NCBI GenBank assembly: GCA_017506865.1 | Contig: JAFCMP010000037.1 | Location: forward strand, 186,001 to 250,000 | Origin: Tribonema minus | Lineage: Eukaryota; Sar; Xanthophyceae; Tribonematales; Tribonemataceae | Length of the DNA: 64,000 nucleotides | Direction: 5' to 3' | Part shown: positions 45,801-56,833 of the stretch, one piece after another | Numbering within the stretch: position 1 is the stretch's first letter | How the letters are laid out: every line of letters begins with the position of its first letter | Position numbers and translations under genes: made by a program | Notes under the pieces: generated by a model | Seen by the model: the letters and a program-made list of their open reading frames with translations, nothing else | Told to the model about the DNA's origin: nothing | Database searches by the model: none

Positions 45801-48800
45801 GGGGTACCTTGGCTTAACCAATGCTGTGCAGACACATGAGAGCCTGCGATTACAACAGGCAGCGGCGGCGCGAGGGCGTGCATGTGTGCGTGAGCGAGAC
45901 TGGCCGGCGTGCGGCGGGGGAGTATCGGGGCTCTGAAGGTGTGCAGGTGACAGGGTTCGGGGCGGCAGCAGTGCAGCATGGGCAGACGATGGCGGCGCGG
46001 GCAGCCGGCAGTGGCGGCAGCAGCGCCGCGCTGGAGACTGCAGCGCGCGGAGGCAGGCGCTGGGTGGTGCCAGGGAGGGATGGTGCGGACCTCCTATGTG
46101 GGGGACGCCTGGGCAGTTGACAAGGGGGGGCTGCTTCGCGTCGAAGTGGTTGCTTTGTGCAGGCACGTGAAACCATTAGGAGGCAGACATTGTAAAATGC
46201 TATGGACTGTCAGCAAAACCTGCCGCCAAACGGCTGCCGCCAGCACCACAATTCCTGGGGCTCCTACCGCGGTAGTGTATTGCGCCGATGGGGCATGGCA
46301 GTGGCGCCTGCCTGATGCTCCGCTTCAAACACAGTCGTCAACGACAGCCTCGTGTAGGCTACCGCAGGGGCGGCGTCACACCAATTGCGCCGCAGAAGCA
46401 CGTGCACGGCACAAGAAGCCAGCAATCAGGTGATGCTCAGCAGCGCAGTGCTGCCGTGCGACCCCGGCGCGAGCGCGCACCTTGGGGGGCTTGCCGCCGC
46501 GCGCGCCGCCGCCGCCGCCGCCGGGCCCGTCCGCCACGCGCCGCAGCACCAGCTTGACGTCGACGGAGTCGTACGCGGCGCCGTCGGGGATGCGCAGCCA
46601 GAACTGCGGGTTCTGGCACCACTTGGGGTTGTTGCGCACGCCGCGGCCCTCCTTGCCGCCGCCGCCGCCGCCGCCGCCGCTGCCGCTGGGCGCCTCTTCC
46701 GGCAGGCGCAGCGGGCCGCCGGCGGTGTCGCGCTCGGAGGTGCGGTCCCACGTGCCGCGCAGGTACAGCGTGTGCGTCTCGGGGACGGGCTCCATGACGA
46801 CGTCCTGGCGGGGGGGGGAGAGGGGCAAGGGGGGGAAAGCGGGGGCTGAGTGCGTGCGGTGTGGGGGGGGGCTAGCGGCATGGCAAAGCATACAAACGAG
46901 GGGGGGGGGGGGGGGGGGGGGCATGCGGGCGCTGCGCGTAATGGTGATATCTCGTGCGCGTGCCCATTGGCGCACGGAGCGGACGCTGGGGCGAGAGTGT
47001 GCTGCTGCGGGTGGCGGGCGCCCGCCAATGGCGCGAGCGCACGCGGCGCAAGCGAGAGGCATGCGGGGCCCCATGCAGTCACGCAGAGGGTCATGACGTC
47101 ATTCCTGCCGCGGCGCGCTCCCGCAAAAGCGCAGGTATTTCAGATTCACTGTCGACGCACGTCTAGACGTGCACGGCAAGCACGCGCCACGCATGCGACG
47201 CCCGCCGCGCGCGCCACCGCGAGAAAGCCCCGTCAACCAACAAACTACCGCGCGCGCCGCACGTGACTCACCGACTGCGCGAACACGCGCAGCGTGAACT
47301 TCCCCTCGCGCCCGAGCTCCGCGCACGTCGGCACGACCACGTACGCAAGCCGCGGGTCCAGCGTGACCCCCGCCTTGGCGACCTCGCGTTCAGGGCGCGC
47401 CGGCGCGAACGACGCGCGCGCGCTGTCCGTCACGACGTCCTCCGCGCGCCGCTCCCAGACGCGCGCGTGCGGCGCCGCGGCGGCGGCGGCGCCGCTGCCG
47501 CCGCGGCGGCGCGCGCGCAGCACCTCGAAGCCGACGCCGTGGTTCTCGCGCAGGTATGACGCGCTGCGACGGTCCTGTGGGGAAGTGGATGGGGGTGGGG
47601 GGGGGGGGGGGGGAGGTCAGGGCGGGGATTGGTGAAAGAGGGGTAGGCTATGATATTTTTACATTTACGCCGTGCACAGCGGTCACGGCAGCGCTGCTTC
47701 AAAGACTGCAGGGGCCTTTGCTCTGGGCGCTGCGCATAAACAGGCGACGTCAGGCTCGCTCCAAGCGCGAACGTCTGCCTGCAAAGCAGCATAAACCGGC
47801 GGCGGCGTGCGTTGTACTCAAACACGGCCGCCGCTGCCGCCACCGCCACCTCTCTCGTAAGGAGTGCACCGCGTGCGCGCACCTGCTGCATGAGGCTGAT
47901 GAGAACCTCCGTGGGCTTGTCCACCGTCAGCCGATACTGCGGGTTGTTGAACCAGAACGGGTCGCCATCGGGCTGCACGTCTACCATGGTTGTGCGCCGA
48001 AGGCTCTCCGCGACGGCGTCGCCGCCGCCACCGCTGCGCGCCGCTGCCGCCGCCGGAGCTGCCGCGAGGCCCATGGCGCTGCGCCGCCGCGGCGCGCCGC
48101 CCGCCGTCTTGCCTGGGGGAGGGCGCGGGGGTAACAGAAAATGCGATCGTGAGACGCTTTGCGTGGGTGGGTGCTTCAAACGCTGACGTGAACGACGACA
48201 GGACTCCGACAGGGCGCTTATTTTTACAGCACGAGCGGGCTACAGCTCGAAGCTTGCAAGGTCTCGGTGACCGTGCCACGCTACTACACAGCAGGGGTGG
48301 CAGTGGAAAGGCAGGGCGGTGGACGAACGCCTATTGTGCAGTGTCGCGAGCTTGCACCAACAAGGCCACTGACGCTGCTCTAGCCCAGAATCCAACAGCC
48401 TGCCAGAATGAGCACTGCTCCAACGGCAGTACTTCAGCAGTTGCGTTCATGAGGGTTTTCACGCGGCGCTTTGCTGGCTGGCTGATTTCGAGCTGCTTCA
48501 ACGGACGCACCGCCGCAGCTGCCGTCGGATGCATCACTCGCACCTGCGCGGCACGTTGGCGTGCACCCCAAGCACGCGAACCATCACACTCTTGAAGGTA
48601 CAGAGGTGGAACGTCAACGACCACGTCGCGCTGCCACACAAACGCAGATCAAATCAAAGCAGCGCTCAGCGCAGCGCGCGACCACTCGCCTGCCCACTCC
48701 CCGTGCACGCAGTACTGGCGGAACCCCGCGCCGTCGGGGAAGACGCGGCACACGTACACGTGCGTGAAGCGCGCGACAAAGTCCTCCCACGCCATCCAGA

Positions 48801-48851
48801 ACGTGCCGTCGCCGCCGTCGCGCCGCCACGGCCCGCCGCCGACGGCGTCAA

Positions 48852-48883
<32 letters not shown>

Positions 48884-51667
48884 AGCTGCGCGCTACTGCC
48901 GCCGGCGCTGATCGCCGCGAGCACCTCCGGGTAGTCCTCCCAGCGCGGTGACGCGTCGGACCAGTCGCCGGTCCACGCGGCGGCGGCGCCCCACGGGCTG
49001 CGCACGCGCACGAGGCGGAAGCCGCTGACCTCCCGCAGGCCCACGAGCGAGCACGCCGCGTTGAGCGGCACGCCGGCGCTGTCGGTGGCGACGCCGCCGC
49101 CGCCGCCGCTGGTGCCGCCGCTGGTGCCGCCGCTGGTGCCGCCGCTGGTGCCGCCGGTGCCGCGCCCCGCCGTCTCGCTCGCGCACGCGAGGATGTACTG
49201 CCAGCGCAGGTAGCGGCGCAGGCGGTCCCAGAGGCGGCCGTCGCCGACCATGGCCTCGACGCGCGCCTCTTCGAGGCAGATGCGCGCCGTGGAGCCGCCT
49301 GCAGCGGCGGCGGAGATGATAGCACGTGCGCGTTGGCGCCAGTGTGGTGGTGGGTTTGCCGCGTCGAGAGGTTGCGCTGGGCGCATGGCAAGCATTGGGA
49401 GTGTGGTCACAAGTGCCGGCTCTGTGTTGTCGCGTAGTTGGTGCTGAGAGCGGAGTCAGCCGTGCGCTGTAGAAGTACGGTGAGCCATCTAGGCCTAAAG
49501 CTCGCTGGGCAAAAGAGCTTTTCTGGAATTGATGCCAAACAAGAGCTCTATTGCGCGCACTTGTCACGTCCACCAGTGTTGCCGCTGCCGCCTTCGCTGT
49601 ACTGATCCAAAACAAGCGCAATCCTCACATCTGCACTTCAAGCTCAACCGCTCATTTCAGTCATGTACTGCGCGCTGTACGCACCTGTGAGGTCCACCAG
49701 CGCATCGCCGCCGCTCCCGCCGCTGAGCGCCTCTCACTACAACTTTTGGATAAGATGTGCAAGCACGCGCAGCGCGCACACAGCACCTTGTTCCGACCAC
49801 TCTAACGCAACTGCTACGTGGAGTGCTGCCGCGCACCTGTGAGGTCCACCAGCGCCTCGCCGACGCTCCCTCACACCACAACTTCAACTTCAACTGCTAC
49901 ATGGAGCGCTGCTGCGCACCTGTGAGGTCCACCAGCGCCTCCCCTACGCTCCCGCCGCTGAGCGCCTCGTACGTCCCGTGCAGCTTCGCGTACGCCTTCT
50001 CCAGCAGCGGCACCCAGAACTCGTTGATGTCGACGCCGCGGCCATACAGGGGGACGTGGCCGCAGGCGGCGCCGGCGGGGGGCTCCGCGCCGGGGGGCAG
50101 GGGGGTGCACGGCAGGCGCGTGTCCGTCACGATCTCCTGCCACTCGCCGTTGATGTAGAAGCGGCACGTGTAGATGCCGTAGCTGCGCGGCAGGGGGGGG
50201 GGGGGGCGACAGGGGTTACGGCGGACCCTGATTCTAGGGGTACAGGCTGCGCGCATGACATGCATGCGCATGTTCGTTATGTGTGCGCTGGCGTCGCGCA
50301 CAAACAAGCCTTCATGTGGCTGCCATGAGGGCGGCACACTTTATTGAGCAGCCGCAGGGCTCATGCGTACGGCGTCTGCAAGTCACAAGCTGCTTGGGAC
50401 CACTGACGCGCTTGTGCATGTGCCACACGTAGACTCATACCTCAGAGTAATCAAAAGCCGGGCCTAGCGGGCATCATCAGTGGTGCCATAAATCTGCACT
50501 TTGACCGTTGTACATGCCAGTCTCCCGGTGAGTATGGTCGCGCTTTCACACAGCACTTCCGCACAGCAGCTGTGGATCAAGCACCAGATGTAGTTGTGCT
50601 CAGCTGCTTACAGACATTGGCGTACTTTCACAGTCTACATCTGTTGTCGCTGCACCTGGCAAGTCTCTGCTCACAATACATGTTTCGGCCAGTGCGCTGC
50701 GGCCATGTGCAAACCGGATGCTCACAATTACGTACGACTTCGATCGCAGTGTAACACTGCCCGTGCACGATCCATGCCCTGCAGACGTACATTGTACTTT
50801 AACTGCACATCCTCTCGGCTGCTCTGCAAGGGTGCTGTGCTGCTGGTGTGCTCACGTGATATCACCTTTGCATACCAACCGACTGGGCCTTCCCGACACT
50901 CGCATGTGCCTTAACATACACCAGTTCATTGAACCATGTACAGCCTGTTGTGTAAGAAGTACACCTCTCTCAAGGCCTTGCAATCCGACAATGAATAGCT
51001 TATTATAAGTATCTACGGTAGCCGTCAATTCTCGAACGCATTCTATGAGCACTCTGGCAATTACCAGCCAGCAAGTAGCGATTTGGCGAGACTTTGTAGT
51101 GCTGTTGACAATGCTTAAGCAGGCGCGCTACAGCAGACAATGATTTGAAACCTGGACAGCAAAAGCAGGTATGGGCTTGGCAGTCATGGGCTTGGCAAGA
51201 GCTACACTGCTTTCACAATACAAGTGGTTAGATGGACACCTGCTCACACCATCGCCACAAATGCGTACTCACTTGTTGAAATCTCCTGGCTCCGATGTGA
51301 ACAAATTTTCGATCAGGTTGCTCGGGTGAGCCGCAACTGCTGCCATGGCTCCGAGCAGCCATGCATCGTCGAGCCTCCCCTTCACCACATTCCCCGCTCC
51401 AGCAGATCCATCGTTGAAATAGGTGGGGTCCCGTGCCAGCTCATGCGGCCTCATCCACTTGATCTCTCCCACGCCCATGTCGTACTCTGGTACGATCGTG
51501 GAAGAACGATACAAGGCAGACTTGCTAGCAGGAAACGATGTGTCCTCGTATCGCTTGCCGCTGCCGCTTTCACGCAGATTCTCGATGACATCCGCTTCTT
51601 CGGATTCACCCACTTCTTCATCGTCCTCCTCGTCCATGCTGTCCTTCAGCGCCTCTAGCTTACCCAT
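42830..51667 (-). CDS. Calpain-like protein with all catalytic residues replaced (ten exons, 1211 aa)
   Basis: Exons on the minus strand: 51667-51273, 50182-49920, 49298-48690 (GC donor), 48112-47883, 47574-47272, 46804-46481, 45725-45393, 44954-44636, 44095-43851, 43444-42830. They join in phase to 1211 residues. An acidic N-terminus precedes a CysPc fold: IKWMRPHELARDPTYFNDG, LDDAWLLGAMAAVA (99-112), YGIYTCRFYINGEW, INEFWVPLLEKAYAKLHGTY, ALVDLTGG, GFRLVRVRSPWG and DGTFWMAWEDF. The catalytic Cys position is Ala102 (GDCW to DDAW), His is Ala300 (GHAY to NAAC), and Asn is Ser320 (RNPWG to RSPWG). Three calpain beta-sandwich (C2L) repeats follow, marked by FNNPQYRL, CQNPQFWLRI and WRRNPAFQLRL and ending in blocks such as MPATFAPGKKGPFHL. 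The C-terminus is ~190 residues of Gly/Ala/Ser low complexity. A regulatory or scaffold role is inferred. Confidence 0.93.
44035..44460 (-). repeat. Tandem copies across the acceptor of calpain exon 9, with GTGA microsatellite
   Basis: ggctgagggcga occurs near 44066, 44207 and 44339 (spacing ~141 and ~132), with a fourth weak partial near 44430. Each unit holds the first part of exon 9 (ARVRIALSRPEAEW), its acceptor and a (GTGA)n-type intron stretch. The copy with acceptor at 44096 continues into the full exon. The others are decayed exon starts in the upstream intron. Confidence 0.88.
46900..46921. repeat. Poly-G run of 22 in a calpain intron
   Basis: In the gene sense this is C22, about 95 bases upstream of the exon 6 acceptor (46805), followed by more C-rich sequence. 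Confidence 0.85.
47597..47613. repeat. Poly-G run of 17 directly upstream of calpain exon 5
   Basis: In the gene sense this is C17, ending ~22 bases before the exon 5 acceptor (cttccccacag). Confidence 0.85.
49681..49985 (-). repeat. Three copies across the donor of calpain exon 2
   Basis: gcacctgtgaggtccaccag occurs at 49681, 49833 and 49916 (spacing 152 and 83). The copy at 49916 is the functional donor (CTCACAG/gtgcgc after ALVDL). The other two, further into the intron, repeat the last exon codons with the same donor. The duplicated blocks also carry caactgctac.tggagtgctg. Confidence 0.88.
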
Positions 51668-52712
51668 GGTTGCTGCCGCTGTAGCTTGCTTGAAGATGGT
51701 TCAGCAACTGCAGCCTTTCAGGTTCGCTGCTATGCAGCAGAGTGATCTTGTGAGTCAACAGTTGCACCATACCAAGCCGACCGAATGGCGGTTACAGATT
51801 GATGAAACGGTTGAAGTTCTACAACTTTCCAGATTCGAACATTGATAAATTTGCCAGTCACTGCTGCCGACTGACCCGGGTACCCGCTATCTCTTGTTGC
51901 ACGCAATCGCATGTTTATGAAAAATGTAAATGTTGGGGGCAAAAGGGCACTCTCCATAATGTAAATAGCATTGCACCGAGTGCAAGCTGGGTGGGCGGCT
52001 CGCAGAAGTGACAACAGCGCAATGAAAAGCAGTTTGAACTGAAATGTGCTTGCGAAGCTTCACGAGATTTATTGACTTTCTGTGATGCGCATGTATCCGG
52101 ACGCTCTTCTGTGCTGCAGAACTTGCACAAAGCAGGCTGGTTGTCTCATTCCGAAGGCATGTATGCAATAATAGATCCACACATTCGGCCGTAAACCACT
52201 GCAGTGCATTCGGCACACTCGCCTATGGCACACCCCTGACCATTCATCGTGAGATGCCATTGGCACATGACTAGTAGGCGGCACATCTCCAGCAAGCTCA
52301 TGGCTGATGCCCAAGTCGACATCAGTGTCCGTAGGCAGACGGTGCTGTTAAAGAGCTGAAATCATGAAATGAAGGGCTTACTCTTAGTGGCATGTTAATT
52401 TCGACAGATTTTGATGTCATTCATGAAAGTTGCATAGTATGCCATACTATAGATCTTTTGATTCGTTTCCACAAAAAAATTACTCTTCATGTTGAAAGCA
52501 TTCTCCCTGCAAGTACATGGGAGAATCGTGACAGAAAATTACCCCGCATCGACACATACGTCACCTACTCCATGGGCCTGGGCCTGGGCCTGGACTGCGT
52601 ACACTCCAGACCACTACGTACAGCCTGTGAAGGTTCAACTTCAACTTCAACGACAAGTTCAAGATCATTTTCCCGCTTTGCCCTCTCGACCACAGGCTGG
52701 CACACAGTGTCT
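51668..52712. promoter_or_regulatory. Divergent spacer between the calpain-like gene and D1
   Basis: Start codons at 51667 (minus) and 52713 (plus) face apart across ~1.05 kb, so both promoters must lie here. The D1-proximal end carries ttcaacttcaacttcaacga. No TATA box or known operator is evident, and no other gene is recognised. Confidence 0.45.
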
Positions 52713-55700
52713 ATGAGGTGGCTATCTGCGCTTCTGCTGGCTGGGCTTGGGGCGCTGCTGGAGGCTGCGTCAAATCCTGCACGTCTGCCAGACAAAGCCG
52801 AGGGTAAGGTTTCATAAGATTTTTTACAAGTGTCACTTCGTTGCCAAGCTATAACACCGCGGTGCTACGCCACGGCGCCGGCACCTTTGACAGGCATGAC
52901 ATGGGTGTCGCGTTGCTTTCAATGGATCGTGCAGTAAACGTGCCTGCAGCTGCCGGCTGCATCAGCCTTAGGGGAAAGCAGTAGCATCTGTGCCACGTGG
53001 GGTGTTGGCAGTTCCACATCATGCCAACAAGTGCCCACTGCAGCAACATCGGGCGCTGTAGTGTGCCATGAATCGTTGGTGGTTCATTGAAGCCAGCAGC
53101 TATCGATGCGCAGATCCAGACAGGGTATCTGCTGTGCAGAGTCCTTCGACATTCTCACTGCTCCTTTCGTGCTGGCTCTGCCGCAGACGACAGCCGGGTA
53201 GCTCTGACAGGTGGTGCATTTTTGAAAGAGAGAGGATTCCGGATACGTGACAACCCCTGGAGGAAAAACTTTGCACTGTGGGGAGCAGGAGAGGCGGAGA
53301 ATGAGGTGCTGGTCAGTTTCACCAGACAAGACTTAAAAGAGGTATGCACGTGCCCTTTACACATGCTGGTGAGCTCTCGAGCTGCTGTCCTTCAAATTAT
53401 GACTGTTAGGACCGACCTTACGTATGCTTTCTCAGTAGTCAGAGGACTGTAAGGCACAGCATATGTCTAGTCAACTGTGAGGCAGGCGCAACAACGCAGC
53501 TGCGGCGCCTGACGCTGCTGGTGGCGATGAAGCATGCGCTCAATGAGCCACGTACTGCCACCACAGAGCTACATGAGGACTACGCAGATGGTGCTCACTG
53601 GCAGGAGTATTCACATAGCAGGCATACGCTGCTGCCACTGCTGCGAATCCAAGTTCAGGCATGTGTAGCAAAATGCGCTGCCAGATGCAATCAGGCAGCA
53701 ATCGTCACACAAGTTGCTGGCAGCAGCTAACAACATGATGGTGATCACCTTGGTGGATGGCATCTAGCTCAGTGCTCATGCACAATGAAGTTGAAGCTCC
53801 TGCTGTTGCGCCAGGCATAAGCGTACGTGCTGTGTTGAATTTTACTGGACTCAGAGGTTTGAGCATGCTGGTGCCCATTGACAGATAATCCACCGTATTG
53901 CGTTGATCGTCATCCAGCTGTTGTTGCGCATGCTTGGCATTGCTTTGCTTGCCGACTCGCAACGACTGTTCCCATGTCATACAGGTTCCAAAACAATGCG
54001 GGAGGCGGCTCGGTCTGTGCACTGTCCTGATGCAGAAAACTTGTCAATGCCGCTGACTGGCTCCTCTATGTGTGCTTTGCATTGTGTGGCTGCAGGATCA
54101 GCATGCTTCTAAAGGTGAGAACCCAATTGCTTGATCCAGTTAAAAGCACCTTGCCCTCACAACTCGCTTCCCCTGTGGGCTTGCGTGCAGGGCGTGCTGG
54201 GCCTCTGTGTGAAAACTTGAATTGTTGTGAGTAGCTTCCAAAAAAGAAGTTGGCCAAACGGCGTGTGCTATTGCAGGCGCATCCAGCTACAACTGTCCAC
54301 ATGGCTTCCATGTTATTGTTGCCAGGGCTGCCAGCTGCAATTTGGCACGTATATCACCATCTTTCCAACGCTTTCCTGGTTTGCTGCGTGTGAATTTTGG
54401 TTACTGTGCTGCCCATGGTGCATCCTGCAGTACCATTGTGACAGACATGATAATCTGATTTGGTATTCTTCTCATCACTTGCATGCACGCAGGGCTGAGA
54501 TTCATGGCGGGAGTTAAAGGGGACAATGGCTGCCTGTTTATGTTTGGCAAGGCCGCGCAGAATGTGAGTCTCCCAACACTGATATCTTGACTAGAATTAG
54601 CTGAGCCAGCTTTGTTGTACTGTACAGAGATGCTGCAAGCTTCTCGCGTGTGTGTAATAGACTGGTCGTACATTTGAGAGTTGGGGTGTATGCACCAGTG
54701 AAATTGAAGTAGCCTGACTTGCAGCACTGATGGTATTCCAGAGTTTTATTTTCTGACGTACTGGAAAGCTGTGCGTGGGGCTAAGCACATACACCGCATG
54801 TGCTTGCCACACATACTTTTTGCTAAGCTGCCCATGCTGCCTTGCACCACAACCTCTACATACCAGCCACCCTATAGCTGTACTCCCTTGCTGATCTTAC
54901 CCCAGTTTTATTGTGAAAATGTGTTGGGGCAGTTGACACCCCGTGCTTCTTTCAGGTTGCAGGGACAGTCCTAGCATGTCTGCCTCATACGGCGTCGACG
55001 AACTATGTTTTCACATATATGTGAATATATTTGTGGCTGCCGTTGGTGCATGTTCGTCATGTACTTGTTAGACAAGCGCACTGCATTTCATGTATGTCAT
55101 CAATTTCAGCCGCAATCGTGATACTGCCTGCTGATATCAGAACCATTTTGACGTGTTCAATCGCCTAAATGACGTCCGAGCCACATTGTCATCCGAATCT
55201 GCGTTTGCACCTCTTGCAACACTTGCTTACAACTGTTATATACACCTGCCTCCTCTCTTCCTGTCCCCGCACTTGCAGGTCAATGTGGAAGCCATCGCCA
55301 TGTCACCGCTCAGGGATCTGAAGGTCGCCAGACCCATCGACATGCAGCCAGTGAGCCCTGATCAAGCGCTGCTTCTCAACCACGTGCTAGAGAGCAGGTC
55401 AGTACTGAGACGATCACAGTGCGTGTTGAGTTGCTGACCGACGTGCTCTTGAGTGCAACATGCATGCGAGTCAAATGCAAGGCAGTCAGCCAGTGCAGTG
55501 GCAAGTATTCAGCAGACAGTGCTGCAGAATTCCTCGCAAAGCAGCAGGTGTCATCATAGCAAGGGCTGCAGCAGGACAATCATGGTACATCCTGCTGACC
55601 ATCGTTGCTTTTCTCTACTGTGTTGAGGTGACATGAATGAATGTAGGGTGCTTTTCCAGCATATGCCGCTTCACTGAGAGTACATGGGGTGATCATATAC

Positions 55701-56162
55701 TCATGGTGCACGCTGTTGACAGTACCACACAGCGCAGACTAGGCTGCTGCGTTGACGCAAGCTTTTCGATTGCATAGGCAACCCGGCCTCCCTTGGGCCT
55801 TTATAAATACAAGTCCATACGTACCCCATGAAAACATCGCAGCACACTGCATGCTGTACACTCCGCAGTCCATGACAGTGCACGATTTGCAATGTTTGCT
55901 GCACAAGCTGAACAGCGATCCCCTCCGTATCCCCTGACATTTACAGCACCAATTGAATACCCCTGCACACTGCAGAGGCATTGACCTGGACATGGTGACA
56001 GCAGTGCGCCAGTACTGGTCGCAAAAGACCAGGCGCTGGCAGCCCTTTCGAGGAATCCGCTCTCGATTGCGGTCGGCGCTGGCGCACCTCCACTCGCACG
56101 TCAGGATGTGGGGCGGCCTGCTGCCGTCGGCGCAGTCGCTCGAGGAGGAGACGGACCCGTAG
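52713..56162 (+). CDS. MAM33/p32-like protein with signal-like N-terminus, D1 (six exons, 213 aa)
   Basis: Exons 52713-52803, 53187-53341, 54096-54114, 54493-54563, 55279-55397 and 55976-56162 join in phase to 213 residues. The N-terminus MRWLSALLLAGLGALLEA looks like a secretory signal rather than a mitochondrial one. The body follows the mitochondrial glycoprotein (MAM33/p32/C1qBP) plan: GFRIRDNPWRKNFALW with ENEVLVSFTRQDLKE (paired strands), GLRFMAGVKGDNGCLFMFGK, VNVEAIAMSPLRDLK, then PVSPDQALLLNHVLESRGID and LDMVTAVRQYWSQK. The last part matches the family's LD-x-LQ-x-YLE-x-RGI helix. The 19-nt third exon (DQHASK) is conserved in D2. The family assignment rests on pattern order and is not certain. 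Intron 5 holds a copy of the LINE tail. Confidence 0.6.
55728..55824 (+). mobile_element. 97-bp solo tail of the LINE-like element
   Basis: Identical over 97 bp to 25435-25531, the end of the LINE frame plus its 3' untranslated tail. Both sides carry a GTACC-like string that may be a short target duplication. It is the kind of extreme 5' truncation expected from LINE integration. Identity implies recent insertion. Confidence 0.85.
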
Positions 56163-56833
56163 GCTGAGCAGCGCTGCCTGGCTGTCTGCCAGCTGTCTGC
56201 ATGCCAACTGTATAGAAGGGGTACCATTGCACCCGTGCGGTGAAGGGTGCACTGGTACTGCGTGGGGAGCACGCGTGCGTGCACGTGCCGATGGGTAGCA
56301 AGGGGGACGTTTTTTGTGCGCGCGCGGGGCCGGTGCTCGGAGCGCTGCATCTAGAGGAGTGACATTGTGCTCAGTTGCATGTGCCCAGTTTTTGCTGTGC
56401 TAGCTCCTGGCTGAGCGCAGTGTGTATGGTGTTGACGAGCCGCTTCGAGCTGACGTGCTTGATAATGCGTATGCTGGAAAACAGAAGTGCATACATTGCT
56501 ACTGGCAGCAGCTGTCGGCAATCTTTCATGCCCATGCGGTGATTTTTTAAGGTCACTCTTGCATCTGAAAAAGATATCACGCACCTGCAAGCTCCTGCCC
56601 GCCAACCAACGCCATTATTGTACTGCCCTGTATCGTGCTGCAGCTGTCTTGCATCGCAGAGTGGGTAGGCTGACAAACAACTGTTTTGTCTGCCTGAACT
56701 ACACACAGACCACACTTGTAGACTTCACCACAGATCTTAAATGTAAGTCCAACTTCAACAGAAAGCGCGAACTTCCGCAGGTCAGTTCAACTTCAACTGC
56801 GGTGGTGATTTTCTCGCACAGGGAGGGTACTAC
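56163..56833. other. Spacer between D1 and D2
   Basis: The part around 56369-56480 is alignable with the region after D2 near 60580-60680 (shared gagcgc, gtgt.ttgg and gagccgc strings). The duplicated unit therefore includes ~0.5 kb of downstream DNA. The D2-proximal end has ttcaacttcaactgcgg just before the start codon. Confidence 0.5.

Noticed and set aside
52392-52712. In-frame extension of D1 upstream of its start
   Set aside because: The MRWLSALLL start is conserved in D2 in sequence and distance to the donor. The upstream codons are not conserved and include repeat DNA.
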